DNA of 64,000 bases from JAEUHM01 sp964538625 (GCA_964538625.1 CAZIGH010000001.1:161686-225685); one strand, 5' to 3'; numbered from the stretch's first letter, positions 44,108 through 56,663 are shown. Translations and numbers: made by a program. Notes: generated by a model from the sequence alone, not told the origin.

Positions 44108-44176
44108 AGGTGGTGGGCAGGGCTGGATTCGAACCAGCGTAGGCGTAAGCCAGCAAACGCTCGGGTGCCCTCCACC
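44108..44176 (-). pseudogene. tRNA-Tyr remnant lacking the anticodon arm
   Basis: The first 48 bases (44108-44155) are identical to 56575-56622, the 3' part of the intact tRNA-Tyr including CCA, T-arm and variable arm. After a 2-base junction, CGCTCGGGT (44158-44166) matches the D-arm side of the tRNA, so the 24 bases that hold the anticodon arm are missing. The acceptor 5' strand does not pair with the 3' strand. It is not a functional tRNA and marks the left edge of the island. Confidence 0.8.
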
Positions 44177-44329
44177 TAGCTTGTGTGCCAACTCCCCAGC
44201 CGAACTTCAAAAACATTGCCCTGGCACGACTTGCTGTTGTAGGAAGAACGACTTTCAGGGCCATCCACGAAGGCATGAACCCAACGCTTCCTCTCCTACT
44301 TCTGGTTTCACAGCTCACTCCAGACTCCC

Positions 44330-47227
44330 ATGCAGCTCTCCGAGTACCACGCCAAGTTCTACGCGCATGAGCTGAGCCGCATCGGCGGGGCGGGAGTAGA
44401 TCGTCTCGGAAGGGCGTTGTTTGATGCCACTGTGGAGTTGAACCCTCACCAGATTGAAGCGGCCATGTTTGCGCTGCGGTCTCCCTTGGCGAAAGGCGTC
44501 CTCCTGGCCGACGAGGTGGGTTTGGGCAAGACAGTCGAGGCTGGCTTGGTGCTTTGCCAGTACTGGGCTGAGCGCCGCCGGAAGCTGCTCGTCATTTGCC
44601 CTGCATCCCTTCGCAAACAATGGGCACTTGAGCTCTCCGAGAAGTTCAATCTCCCGTCGGCCATCCTGGATGCAAAGACCTTCAGGGAAATGCAGAAAGC
44701 CGACATCCCCAATCCCTTTCGCCAGGAGGCCGTCATCATCACTTCCATGCATTATGCAGCGGCATGCGCTGACCTGATCCATGCCATCGAGTGGGATAGG
44801 GTCGTCATCGACGAAGCGCACAAACTGCGGAACACTTACCGTGAAAGCAGCCGCATGGGCCAGGCCATCCGTCATGCCACGGCAGACCGGCGCAAAATTC
44901 TGCTGACCGCCACCCCGCTTCAGAACTCGCTGGTCGAACTCTATGGTCTTTCCATTCTCATTGACGACAATTTGTTCGGCGATCTGCCCTCGTTTCGCAC
45001 GCAGTACATGAACGCGGGCGGGGATCTGGAGGGTCTCCGCGAACGGTTGCGTTCCTTCTGCTGGCGCACCCTGCGCAAGGATGTGCTGGAGTATGTCAAC
45101 TACACCCAGCGCAGACTCATCACTCGTCCCTTCCGGCCCTCTGATGAAGAGCACAAGTTGTATGAGGCGGTCTCAGCTTTTCTCCAGCGGGAGGACAACT
45201 ACGCCCTGCCGACCGGCCAACGGCATCTTTTGATTCTACTCGTGCGCAAGGTTCTGGCGTCTTCACCTCAGGCGCTGGCAGGAACCCTCGAAATCATGTA
45301 TGACCGCTTGGTGCGTGTGCGCGAGGAGGCGAAGCAAAACGCCAGTGCATTGGAGCAGCTCATAGCGGGTGAGGAGATTGACCCCGATCTCCTGGATGAA
45401 CTTCTCGAAGACCAGGACGAGTTCATCGATGAAACGGAGGCACCTTCTCCCAGCACGCCAGGTGGCCCTCGAGCCATCGACTTCGCCCGTTTGGACCGTG
45501 AGATTCGTGAGCTGCAGGACTACATCCGCTGGGCCAGAAGCATGGGCGTTGATACCAAGACTCGCGCCTTGCTCAAAGCCCTGGAGATTGGTTTCAGCCA
45601 GATGGAGGGCATGTCCCCACCCGGCCCCCGCAAGGCGGTCGTGTTCACCGAATCACGGCGCACTCAGGCCTTCCTGAGACAGTTCCTTGAAGCCAATGGT
45701 TACGCTGGCAGGGTGCTCACGTTCAATGGCACCAATGCCGACCCCGACTCCGTTTCCCTCTATCAGAGCTGGCTTGCAGAAAACAGGGACACGGGTCGCG
45801 CCACCGGCTCACGTTCCGTCGATCTGCGCACCGCCATCATCGACCGGTTCCGGGATTCCGCCGAAATTCTGATTGCTACCGAGGCCGCCGCCGAAGGGAT
45901 CAACCTCCAGTTCTGCGCCCTCGTCGTGAACCATGACCTGCCCTGGAATCCCCAGCGCATCGAGCAGCGCATCGGCCGCTGCCACCGCTACGGACAGGCG
46001 CATGACGTGGTAGTCATCAACTTCCTCAATGAGCGCAACGAGGCGGATCAACGGGTACATCAGCTCTTGGATAGCAAGTTCAATCTCTTCTCCGGCGTCT
46101 TCGGCGCTTCTGACGAGGTGCTGGGAACCATTGAGTCGGGGGTCGATTTCGAGCGTCGCGTGCTGGAGATCTACCAGATGTGTCGAAGCCGGGACGAAAT
46201 CACAGCCGCCTTCAAGAAGCTCCAGGATGAGCTCGATGAACAGATCAGGGCTCGCATGACTGAAACCCGCCGTCAGCTTCTGGAAAACTTCGACGAGGAG
46301 GTTCACGACCGGCTCAAGATGAACCTCTCCGGTGCTCGCGACCAGCTCGACCGCATCGGGCGCATGTTCTGGGCGCTCACGCGGTTCGAGCTGTCCGCCC
46401 GCGCCAGCTTCAGGGATGAAGACCTCAGCTTTGAACTGCGGGAGTCCCCCATCAGCGCCGCCCGCCCTGGCCGCTACCTCATGATCTCCAAAGGACGCGC
46501 CAACGTCTCCGGCGAGTTCCTTTACCGCCTCAGTCATCCCCTGGGCGAGCACGTGGTGGAGCAGGGCAGGGGACATCCCTGTCCCGTGGCTCTCGTCACC
46601 TTCGACATCACAGGCCATCCCACAAAAGTCTCCCTGGTGGAGGCCCTCAAAGGCCGCTCCGGCTGGCTCCACCTCCAGCACCTCCGCATTGATTCCTTTG
46701 AGCGTGAGGAGTTCCTGCTTTTCTCCGCCTTCGATGACGGCGGCACCGACCTGGACCAGGAAACCTGTCTCAAGCTCTTCTCCGTGGCGGGCGAATCCGC
46801 ACCCGCCCCAGACCCTGAGCCTGCCATCGCCCACCGCCTCCAGGCCGAAGCCCTGCGCCATGTCCAGGCCACCATCGCCCGCTCCCTGGAGGCCAATCAC
46901 CAGCACTTCGCCCAGGCCCGCGACCAGCTCGACCAATGGGCCGAGGACATGGAGCTCGCCGCACAGAAAGAGCTGGAGGACACCAAAAGGCAAATCCGCG
47001 ACCTCCAGCGCCGCAGCCGTCAGGCCCCCACCTTGGCCGAGCAGCACCAGTTCCAGGAGCAGATCGCCGCCCTGGAGAAATCCAAGCGCCGCCAGCGCCA
47101 GCGCCTCTTCGACCTCGAAGACGAAATCGCCGCCAAACGCGACGCCCTCGTCGCCGCCTTGGAGATGCGCATGCAGCAGAAAACCGAAATCCAGCCGCTG
47201 TTCATCATCCGCTGGAGCGTGATTTGA
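44330..47227 (+). CDS. SNF2-family helicase with C-terminal coiled coil
   Basis: A 965-residue SF2 ATPase of the RapA/SNF2 type. Motifs: LNPHQIEAAMFAL (Q-like), Walker A LLADEVGLGKTVEAGL (about 58-73), DEAH at 161-164, LLTATPLQNSLVELYGL, then the second RecA lobe with FTESRRTQAFLRQFLE, ATEAAAEGINLQF and QRIGRCHRYGQAHDV. An acidic insert (about 340-390) and a long coiled coil (about 855-950) flank the core. Such DNA translocases occur in several defence systems, such as DISARM DrmD. Here it is the first gene of the island, in front of Fic and the methyltransferase. No nuclease domain is seen. Confidence 0.9.
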   Translation: MQLSEYHAKFYAHELSRIGGAGVDRLGRALFDATVELNPHQIEAAMFALRSPLAKGVLLADEVGLGKTVEAGLVLCQYWAERRRKLLVICPASLRKQWALELSEKFNLPSAILDAKTFREMQKADIPNPFRQEAVIITSMHYAAACADLIHAIEWDRVVIDEAHKLRNTYRESSRMGQAIRHATADRRKILLTATPLQNSLVELYGLSILIDDNLFGDLPSFRTQYMNAGGDLEGLRERLRSFCWRTLRKDVLEYVNYTQRRLITRPFRPSDEEHKLYEAVSAFLQREDNYALPTGQRHLLILLVRKVLASSPQALAGTLEIMYDRLVRVREEAKQNASALEQLIAGEEIDPDLLDELLEDQDEFIDETEAPSPSTPGGPRAIDFARLDREIRELQDYIRWARSMGVDTKTRALLKALEIGFSQMEGMSPPGPRKAVVFTESRRTQAFLRQFLEANGYAGRVLTFNGTNADPDSVSLYQSWLAENRDTGRATGSRSVDLRTAIIDRFRDSAEILIATEAAAEGINLQFCALVVNHDLPWNPQRIEQRIGRCHRYGQAHDVVVINFLNERNEADQRVHQLLDSKFNLFSGVFGASDEVLGTIESGVDFERRVLEIYQMCRSRDEITAAFKKLQDELDEQIRARMTETRRQLLENFDEEVHDRLKMNLSGARDQLDRIGRMFWALTRFELSARASFRDEDLSFELRESPISAARPGRYLMISKGRANVSGEFLYRLSHPLGEHVVEQGRGHPCPVALVTFDITGHPTKVSLVEALKGRSGWLHLQHLRIDSFEREEFLLFSAFDDGGTDLDQETCLKLFSVAGESAPAPDPEPAIAHRLQAEALRHVQATIARSLEANHQHFAQARDQLDQWAEDMELAAQKELEDTKRQIRDLQRRSRQAPTLAEQHQFQEQIAALEKSKRRQRQRLFDLEDEIAAKRDALVAALEMRMQQKTEIQPLFIIRWSVI

Positions 47228-47304
47228 GACCCTGACCCATAAGACCTTGCCTTATTGCTCAAAAAGTCGCATGTTTTGATGCATAACAGCCCCTTTTTTA
47301 ACTC

Positions 47305-48408
47305 ATGCCTTGGAACTGGCAACTGCCTGACTGGCCCATCTTCCGCTACGAGCCCTCCCGCTTGGAAGCGCTGGAAGGCCAGTTCTTGCGCCAGTCCGGC
47401 CTTTTCGCCGGCAGCATCGCCCATGTTCAGAAGACAGACAGGGACCTGCTCGTCGTCGAGATCATGAGCGAGGAGGCGCACCAGACCTCCGAGATCGAAG
47501 GGGAGCTTCTCAGCCGTGACAGCCTCCAGTCCTCCATCCGCCGTCACTTCGGACTCGCCACGGACCAGCGCCGCATCCCCCCTGCCGAGGCAGGCATCGC
47601 AGAGGTCATGGTGGAACTCTACCGGAACCACAGCGCCCCGTTGACGCATGAGCGGCTCTTTGAGTGGCACCGCTCCCTCACGAATGGACGGCGTGACCTC
47701 CGCGATGTGGGCCGCTACCGCACCGGCGGCGACCCCATGCAGGTCGTCTCCGGCCCCATCCACGCTCCCAAGATCCACTTCGAGGCCCCGCCTGCCGCTT
47801 CCATCCCGGCCGAGATGGAGGCATTTCAGACCTGGTTTTCCACCACCGCACCGCAGGGCCGCGCACCGCTGCCCGCTTTGACCCGGGCCGGCATCGCCCA
47901 CCTCTACTTCGTCACCATTCATCCCTTTGAGGATGGCAATGGCCGCATCGCACGCGCCATCGCGGAAAAGGCCCTGGCGGACGGGCTCGGCTTCCCGGCC
48001 CTCATCCCCTTGTCCCAGACCATCAATCGCGCCCGCAAGACCTACTACACCCACCTGGAACAAAGCAATCGCAGCCTCGAAATCACCCCCTGGCTGCTCT
48101 ACTTCGCCCAGACCGTGCTGGACGCGCAGGCCTGCGCGCAGTCCCTCGTGGAGTTCGTCATCGCCAAGACCCGGTTCTTTGACCGCCATCGCGGCCAGTT
48201 CAACGAGCGACAGGAAAAAGCCCTCGCCCGCATGTTTCAGGAAGGTCCCAAAGGCTTCACCGGCGGGCTCCGCGCAGAGAAATACATCCGCCTCACCGGA
48301 GCCTCGCGCGCCACTGCCACCCGCGATCTCCAGGACCTCGTGGAAAAAGCCGCCCTCACCCGCACCGGCCAGCTCAAAGGCACGCGATACTTTTTGAATG
48401 ATGAATGA
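47305..48408 (+). CDS. Fic-domain AMP-transferase (DUF4172 N-terminus)
   Basis: A 367-residue Fic protein with the full active motif HPFEDGNGR (H206-R214), so nucleotide transfer to a target hydroxyl is expected. The N-terminus (MPWNWQLPDWPIFRYEPSRL) matches the DUF4172 region, and TSEIEGE (61-67) fits the inhibitory (S/T)xxxE(G/N) helix that holds the enzyme in check. The C-terminus (GLRAEKYIRLTGASRATATR) is a winged helix. It follows the SNF2 gene by 77 bp. Fic proteins often act as toxins; a target within the restriction locus or host is unknown. Its stop lies inside the first heptamer of the 48400 array. Confidence 0.93.
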   Translation: MPWNWQLPDWPIFRYEPSRLEALEGQFLRQSGLFAGSIAHVQKTDRDLLVVEIMSEEAHQTSEIEGELLSRDSLQSSIRRHFGLATDQRRIPPAEAGIAEVMVELYRNHSAPLTHERLFEWHRSLTNGRRDLRDVGRYRTGGDPMQVVSGPIHAPKIHFEAPPAASIPAEMEAFQTWFSTTAPQGRAPLPALTRAGIAHLYFVTIHPFEDGNGRIARAIAEKALADGLGFPALIPLSQTINRARKTYYTHLEQSNRSLEITPWLLYFAQTVLDAQACAQSLVEFVIAKTRFFDRHRGQFNERQEKALARMFQEGPKGFTGGLRAEKYIRLTGASRATATRDLQDLVEKAALTRTGQLKGTRYFLNDE

Positions 48409-48462
48409 TGAATGATGAAGGATGAAGGATGAAGGATGAAGGATGAAGGATGAAGGATGAAT
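48400..48462 (+). repeat. Heptamer array (GATGAAK)9
   Basis: Nine tandem GATGAAT/GATGAAG units. The array contains the Fic stop codon (48406-48408) and ends in the start codon of the four-helix-bundle gene (48457). Each unit holds ATG, and GAAGG of one unit can serve as ribosome-binding site for the next ATG, so unit number can change translation starts. Confidence 0.9.
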
Positions 48463-48831
48463 ACTGAAGAACCAGCCTATGACTTGAGGGAGCGGACGAA
48501 GGCGTTTGCCCTTCGGATCATTCGGATGTTTGCGGCGCTGCCGAAAACGGAAGAAGCCAGGGTGCTGGGAAAACAGGTTCTTCGCTCAGGCACATCCGTC
48601 GGCGCCAACTTCCGTGAGGCCCACCGCGCCCGGTCAAAACCTGAGTTCATCTCCAAAATTGGCGACTGTCTTAAAGAGTTGGACGAGACGGCCTACTGGC
48701 TCGAACTCCTCACGGAATCCGGCATCGTCCCCCAGCCCAAGCTGTCTGCTCTGCAAGACGAAACCAGCCAACTCCTAGCCATTCTCACCACGATTTCCAA
48801 AAACGCAAAGCGCGGCCCATCACATTCATAA
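48457..48831 (+). CDS. Four-helix-bundle protein (23S rRNA IVP-like family)
   Basis: A 124-residue protein of the family first seen in 23S rRNA intervening sequences. Diagnostic segments: YDLRERTKAFALRIIRMFAA, VLGKQVLRSGTSVGANFREA, HRARSKPEFISKIGDCLKEL and DETAYWLELLTESGIV. It folds as a four-helix bundle and forms pentamers in structures of relatives, with possible nucleic-acid binding; its function is unsettled. Free-standing copies are frequent in accessory regions of Verrucomicrobiota. Its ATG is the last heptamer ATG of the preceding array, with a GAAGG site 8 bases upstream. It may be a passenger rather than part of the defence function. Confidence 0.92.
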   Translation: MNTEEPAYDLRERTKAFALRIIRMFAALPKTEEARVLGKQVLRSGTSVGANFREAHRARSKPEFISKIGDCLKELDETAYWLELLTESGIVPQPKLSALQDETSQLLAILTTISKNAKRGPSHS

Positions 48832-48869
48832 TTCATCCTTCATCCTTCATCCTTCATAATTCATAAATC
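48823..48869 (-). repeat. Inverted heptamer array (about 5 units)
   Basis: ATTCATC/CTTCATC units, the reverse complement of the 48400 array, fill the short gap before the methyltransferase ATG and include the four-helix-bundle stop codon. The orientation is opposite to the other two intergenic arrays. Confidence 0.85.
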
Positions 48870-51914
<3,045 letters not shown>

Positions 51915-51918
51915 GAAT

Positions 51919-52016
<98 letters not shown>

Positions 52017-52020
52017 TGAA

Positions 52021-53274
52021 ATGAGTGGGAAGAAACCAGCATTGAAAAAGGCACGCCTTGCCAAAGATGGGGACAAGGCACTGTATGGCCGCATCGCCCA
52101 GATCCTGGAGGAAGCCCGCAGCCACGTCGTCCGCACGGTGAACAGCGCCCAAGTGGCGGCCAACTGGTTGATTGGCAAAGAGATCGTAGAGGAAGAGCAG
52201 CGCGGTGAGAAACGGGCCGGGTATGGAGAGGAAATGATTGAGAGTCTCGGCAAGGCACTCTGCTGCGGCTATGGCAGAGGGTACTCGGCTACGAACCTTC
52301 GTCTCATGCGGCAGTTCTACTTGGCCTTTCCCACGTTGCTTTCGGGCTCCGCGCCAATTCATCACACAGTGTGTGATGAATCTTCAAACGCTGCTGACTG
52401 TGGGAAACTGGGTCAGCCACTGCCTGACGAATCTGAACTTTCAGCCAGAGTCACCACAAAACATCACACAGCGTGTGACGAATCTTTGTCCCCGCCCAAA
52501 CATCAGGCATTGCCTGGAGAATTGACGGGCGCTTCCACACTGAACCCCAACTTATCTTGGAGCCATTACCGCCTGCTCATGCGCATTCAGAAGCCTGCCG
52601 CCCGGGAGTTTTACGAGGCAGAGTGCGTCCAGGCCCGCTGGAGTTCGCGTGAGCTGGAGCGGCAGATCAGCTCTCTCTACTACGAGCGGCTGCTGATGAG
52701 CAAGAACCGGAAGAAGATGATCCTGGAGAACCGCAAGCCCGCGCTCACCCCCCATGCGGCGGCGGCACTGGAGGTGATCAAAGACCCCTACGTGCTGGAG
52801 TTCCTCGGCCTGCCGGAGCAGCCCGCGCTGAACGAGACGGACCTGGAGTCCAGGCTGGTGGGGCAGCTTCAGGACTTCCTCATGGAGCTGGGCCAGGGGT
52901 TTGCCTTCATCGGCAGGCAGCAGCGCCTGACCCTGGAGGGGGACCACTTTTACGCCGATCTCGTCTTCTACCATACCAAGCTGAAGTGCTACGTCGTGAT
53001 TGATTTGAAGACGCAAAAACTCACCCACGCCGACCTGGGCCAGATGCAGCTTTATGTGAACTACTACGACGAGGAAATCGCTGCGGAGGACGACAATCCC
53101 ACCTTGGGCCTCATTCTCTGCACCAACAAAAACGAAGCCATGTGCAAATACGTCCTGGGCAAAGGCAACCAAACCATCTTTACCAGCCGCTACCAGCTCC
53201 ACCTGCCCACGGAGGAGCAATTGGTCGCCGAACTGCGCCGCGAACTGGCACTCATTCAGGGAGGCAAAGCCTGA
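52021..53274 (+). CDS. DUF1016 (YhcG-like) PD-(D/E)XK nuclease
   Basis: A 417-residue protein with the two-part DUF1016 layout. The N-terminal domain (YGRIAQILEEARSHVVRTVN, then NWLIGKEIVEEEQRG) is helical and probably binds DNA or a partner; the C-terminal domain has a PD-(D/E)XK core with D313 in HFYADLVFYH and D328-L-K330 in YVVIDLKTQKL, then GQMQLYVNYYD. The linker (about 112-165) is unusual: two in-frame copies of HHTxCDES encoded by 25-bp repeats. Family members often sit beside restriction genes. It starts 4 bp after the 14-unit array and ends 2 bp before the Res-like gene, suggesting shared translation. Confidence 0.9.
   Translation: MSGKKPALKKARLAKDGDKALYGRIAQILEEARSHVVRTVNSAQVAANWLIGKEIVEEEQRGEKRAGYGEEMIESLGKALCCGYGRGYSATNLRLMRQFYLAFPTLLSGSAPIHHTVCDESSNAADCGKLGQPLPDESELSARVTTKHHTACDESLSPPKHQALPGELTGASTLNPNLSWSHYRLLMRIQKPAAREFYEAECVQARWSSRELERQISSLYYERLLMSKNRKKMILENRKPALTPHAAAALEVIKDPYVLEFLGLPEQPALNETDLESRLVGQLQDFLMELGQGFAFIGRQQRLTLEGDHFYADLVFYHTKLKCYVVIDLKTQKLTHADLGQMQLYVNYYDEEIAAEDDNPTLGLILCTNKNEAMCKYVLGKGNQTIFTSRYQLHLPTEEQLVAELRRELALIQGGKA
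52360..52486 (+). repeat. Pair of palindrome-bearing 25-bp repeats within the DUF1016 gene
   Basis: Copies at 52360-52384 and 52462-52486 differ at 2 of 25 bases and are 102 bp (34 codons) apart. Each contains TCACAC-N3-GTGTGA, able to fold as a hairpin. They encode the variable linker between the two DUF1016 domains. Confidence 0.75.
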
Positions 53275-53276
53275 GC

Positions 53277-56200
53277 ATGGCCCGCAAATCTGCCACCAAA
53301 ACCCCCGCCAAGAAAGCCGCCGTGAAACGTGCGGCCCATCAGGTGCCGCAGCTCCCCTTTGACCAAAAGCTCGTGCTCCAGCAATGGGTCTTCAAGCTCC
53401 TGGAGGCCAAAGACATCTACGACCTCTGTGATGAGGAGTTCCGCCACCCGGACGCGGAGAAGTGGGACACGGAGAACGTCACCGAGTTCCATCGCCTGCT
53501 CACCCACCGCACCATTGAGCGCAAGGACCTGCCGAACGCCCTGCTGCGCGCCTTTGACGAGAACATCGTCAGTCACACGCTCAAGATCAACGGCCGCCGC
53601 CCTGAGCCGGTGCGCTGGAAGTATTACCAGTATGTGGCCCTGCTCTTCACGGAGATCTACCTGCACTGGTACTTCACCCGCCCGACAGAACTGCTGAAGG
53701 CACTGAACGATCATCTGGCGGACTTCAATGCCCAGCAGGACCCGGTCAATCAGATCGAGCCCTTCAAAGAAGAAGACCTCAGGAAGCTCTGCTTCTGGCA
53801 GGCCACAGGCAGCGGCAAGACGCTGCAAATGCACGTCAACATCCTGCAGTACCTGCACCACCTCAAGCAGGCGGGCCGCCGGCATGAGCTGAACAAGATC
53901 ATCCTTCTCACACCCAAGGAAGGCCTGAGCATTCAGCATCTGCACGAGTTCAGCCTCAGCGGCATCGACGCCGAACTCTTTGACAAAGATGGCAGCGGCC
54001 AGATGAGCATGTTCTCCGGCCAGACCGTGGAGATCATCGACGTGAACAAACTCGCCGATGAGTCCAAGGAGAAGACCGTGGCCGTGGACTGCTTTGAGGG
54101 GAATAACCTCGTGCTCGTGGATGAAGGGCATCGCGGCTCCTCCGGCGAGGAGTGGATGCGCCGGCGTGAAGCCCTGTGCCGGGATGGTTTCAGCTTTGAA
54201 TACTCCGCCACCTTTGGCCAATCGGTGAAGGCCGCCAATGATAAGACGATGGAGCAGAACTACGCCCGCTGGATTCTGTTTGACTACAGCTACCGCTTCT
54301 TCCACAAGGATGGTTACGGCAAGCACTACCGCATCCTGAACCTCAGCGTGCAACACTCCGAGGACCAGCGCCAGCTTTACCTCACCGCCGCGCTGCTCTC
54401 CTTTTACCAGCAGCTCCGCATCTGGCTGGATCACAAGGACGAGTTCGCTGTCTTCAACGTGGAGCGCCCTCTTTGGGTCTTCTTCGGCGCCAGCGTCAAT
54501 GCCGTGCGCAAGGAGGCGGGCCGGGAGGTGTCTGACGTGCTCGATGTGCTGCTGTTTTTTGCCAGCTTTGTCCACCAGCGCGCCGAATCGATCCGGCACC
54601 TGAACATGCTTCTGGCTGGCCAGGACGGCCTGCTCGACCGCAGCGGTCGTGTGCTGTTCGCCGACGCCTTTCCCTACCTGAAAAAAGCGGGGCTCAGTGC
54701 GGAGGAGGTTTATGCCGAAATTTTGAAGTCTCTCTTCAACTCCCCCACCGGCGGCAAGCTGCATGTCAAAAACTTGAAAAGCGCCGCAGGGGAACTGAGC
54801 CTCAGCCTCGGCGCGGCGGAACCCTTCGGCGTCATCAACGTGGGCGATGAAACGAGCCTGCACAAACTCTGCGAGCAGCACCCGGACCTGCTCGTCACCT
54901 CCGACCAGGAGTTTGGTGCCTCCCTGTTCCACGAACTGTCCAAGCCCTCCTCCCGCATCCATCTCCTGCTCGGGTCCAAAAAGTTCACCGAAGGCTGGAA
55001 CAGCTGGAGAGTCTCCGCCATCGGCCTCATGAACCTGGGTCGCGGCGAAGGCTCGGACATCATCCAGCTATTCGGTCGCGGCGTCCGCCTCAAGGGCTGG
55101 AACATGACCCTCAAACGCACGGAGGCGCTCAAACGCCTGAACCTGCCCATCATGCAAAGCGCCACCGAGGCCCAGCGCCGCTTCCTGCCCCTGGTGGAAA
55201 CCTTGGATGTCTTCGGCGTCCGCGCCGACTACATGGACCAGTTCCGCGACTATCTTGAGACGGAGGGCGTCAAGACCGATCCGGAATGGGAAACTCTCAG
55301 CGTCGCCGCCATGCCGACCCTGAAGGACCTGCCCTCCAAGAAGCTGAAGATGGTGCGCGTGCCAGAGGATCTCGACTTCAAGCGAGATGCCCCACGTCCA
55401 CGGCTTCAATTGGAGAAGGACTACTTCAAACGTTTCCCCGTCAAAGTGGACTGGTATCCACGCATTGAGGCGATGAAAGCCACAGGGCAGAAGACCGCTG
55501 ACCTCCTCGGGGCACGGCAGGAGTGCAAGCTGGAATCTGCCCACATCGCCTTCCTGGACCATGAGGCGCTCTACCTGCGCCTCCAGCAGTTCAAGAACGA
55601 GCGCGGTTTCTTCAACTTGGGCATCGACCGCGCGACCATCAGCGCCCTGCTCGCTGACAGACACTGGTACACCCTCTACATCCCGCCGCAGGAGCTGATG
55701 CTGAATCGCTTCGATCGCGTGCGCGTCTGGCAACAGATCGCCGAGGCCCTTCTAACCGGCTACTGCGAGCGCCTCTACAAATACCGGAAGCAGGAATGGG
55801 AGAGCGAGCACGCGGAAGTCTTCGAGTTGACACCCGACGACCCCAACTTCATCGAGGAATACACCTTCCACATCGAGCGCAATGAGGAGGCGCTGATCGA
55901 GCAGCTCAAGACGCTCGAAGCTGACGTGCGGAGTGGACGACTGTTCAGCTATAGCGGAGTGCAGGCTCTGGCTTGGAATCCGCATCTTTATGCGCCGCTT
56001 ATCCACATCAGTGGCAATGCAATGGTGGAACTCTCACCTGTGGAACTCAATGCCGGTGAATGGCAGTTCATCACTGACCTGAAAAAGTTCCACGAAGAGC
56101 AGGGAGACTTCTTCACGGGCAAGCAACTCTACGTCTTGCGCAATCGCAGCAAGAAGGGGATCGGCTTCTTCGAGGCCGGCAACTTCTACCCCGACTTCAT

Positions 56201-56519
56201 CGTCTGGCTGCTGGTCGGCGACAGGCAGTACGTCAACTTCGTGGACCCGAAGGGCTTGCTTCACACCCAGGGATTCGATGATCCAAAGATCGCCTTTGCC
56301 CTCCGCATCAAAGAGCTGGAAGCCAGGTTGAGATCCAAAAACCCGGAGCTGACACTCAACTCCTTCATCCTGTCCACCACCTCTTACAGCCAGATCCATT
56401 GGTGGGACAAGCTGAAGAGCGAGGAGGACTTTGCCGCAGCCCATGTGCTCCTTCAGAAGGATAACCCCAATACCTACATCCGGGATTTGTTCCGGCTCAT
56501 CCTGTCTGACCCACAGTAA
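53277..56519 (+). CDS. Type III Res-like DEAD/DEAH helicase with C-terminal nuclease site
   Basis: A 1,080-residue SF2 helicase. The ATG at 53277, 2 bp after the DUF1016 stop, is preferred over an upstream frame through that gene. It begins with a Lys/Ala-rich tail (MARKSATKTPAKKAAVKRAA). Walker A is ATGSGKT (176-182), motif II is DEGH (282-285), and lobe 2 includes LLGSKKFTEGWNSWRVSAIG and IIQLFGRGVRLKGW (motif VI). Near the C-terminus YPDFIVWLLVGDRQYVNFVD then PKG gives D973...D990-P-K992, a PD-(D/E)XK nuclease site as in type III Res subunits. With the Mod-like gene it would form a restriction pair; whether DUF1016 and SNF2 take part is inferred. Confidence 0.9.
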   Translation: MARKSATKTPAKKAAVKRAAHQVPQLPFDQKLVLQQWVFKLLEAKDIYDLCDEEFRHPDAEKWDTENVTEFHRLLTHRTIERKDLPNALLRAFDENIVSHTLKINGRRPEPVRWKYYQYVALLFTEIYLHWYFTRPTELLKALNDHLADFNAQQDPVNQIEPFKEEDLRKLCFWQATGSGKTLQMHVNILQYLHHLKQAGRRHELNKIILLTPKEGLSIQHLHEFSLSGIDAELFDKDGSGQMSMFSGQTVEIIDVNKLADESKEKTVAVDCFEGNNLVLVDEGHRGSSGEEWMRRREALCRDGFSFEYSATFGQSVKAANDKTMEQNYARWILFDYSYRFFHKDGYGKHYRILNLSVQHSEDQRQLYLTAALLSFYQQLRIWLDHKDEFAVFNVERPLWVFFGASVNAVRKEAGREVSDVLDVLLFFASFVHQRAESIRHLNMLLAGQDGLLDRSGRVLFADAFPYLKKAGLSAEEVYAEILKSLFNSPTGGKLHVKNLKSAAGELSLSLGAAEPFGVINVGDETSLHKLCEQHPDLLVTSDQEFGASLFHELSKPSSRIHLLLGSKKFTEGWNSWRVSAIGLMNLGRGEGSDIIQLFGRGVRLKGWNMTLKRTEALKRLNLPIMQSATEAQRRFLPLVETLDVFGVRADYMDQFRDYLETEGVKTDPEWETLSVAAMPTLKDLPSKKLKMVRVPEDLDFKRDAPRPRLQLEKDYFKRFPVKVDWYPRIEAMKATGQKTADLLGARQECKLESAHIAFLDHEALYLRLQQFKNERGFFNLGIDRATISALLADRHWYTLYIPPQELMLNRFDRVRVWQQIAEALLTGYCERLYKYRKQEWESEHAEVFELTPDDPNFIEEYTFHIERNEEALIEQLKTLEADVRSGRLFSYSGVQALAWNPHLYAPLIHISGNAMVELSPVELNAGEWQFITDLKKFHEEQGDFFTGKQLYVLRNRSKKGIGFFEAGNFYPDFIVWLLVGDRQYVNFVDPKGLLHTQGFDDPKIAFALRIKELEARLRSKNPELTLNSFILSTTSYSQIHWWDKLKSEEDFAAAHVLLQKDNPNTYIRDLFRLILSDPQ

Positions 56520-56577
56520 CATGCCTTGACTGCCAGCCCTCCATGCAAGATGGCCCGTTACCGCCCGGAGCATGAGG

Positions 56578-56663
56578 TGGTGGGCAGGGCTGGATTCGAA
56601 CCAGCGTAGGCGTAAGCCAGCAGATTTACAGTCTGCCCCCTTTGACCGCTCGGGTACCTACCC
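56578..56663 (-). tRNA. tRNA-Tyr(GTA)
   Basis: A class II tRNA on the minus strand: acceptor GGGTAGG with CCTGCCC (one G-T), D-arm CCGAGCGGTCAAAGG region, anticodon stem GCAGA with TCTGC around a loop with GTA, long variable arm TGGCTTACGCCTAC, T-arm GCTGG TTCGAAT CCAGC, discriminator A and encoded CCA (56578-56580). Its 3' 45 bases plus 3 flanking bases recur at 44108-44155. Confidence 0.95.

Noticed and set aside
45809..47047. Minus-strand 412-aa open frame over the SNF2 gene
   Set aside because: A long antisense frame caused by GC-rich third positions; the helicase motifs are on the plus strand.
48400..48462. CRISPR-like array
   Set aside because: Seven-base head-to-tail units with no spacers; a minisatellite, not CRISPR.
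53256..54962. Minus-strand 568-aa open frame over the Res-like gene
   Set aside because: Antisense to a helicase with Walker A, DEGH and nuclease motifs; composition typical of a shadow frame.
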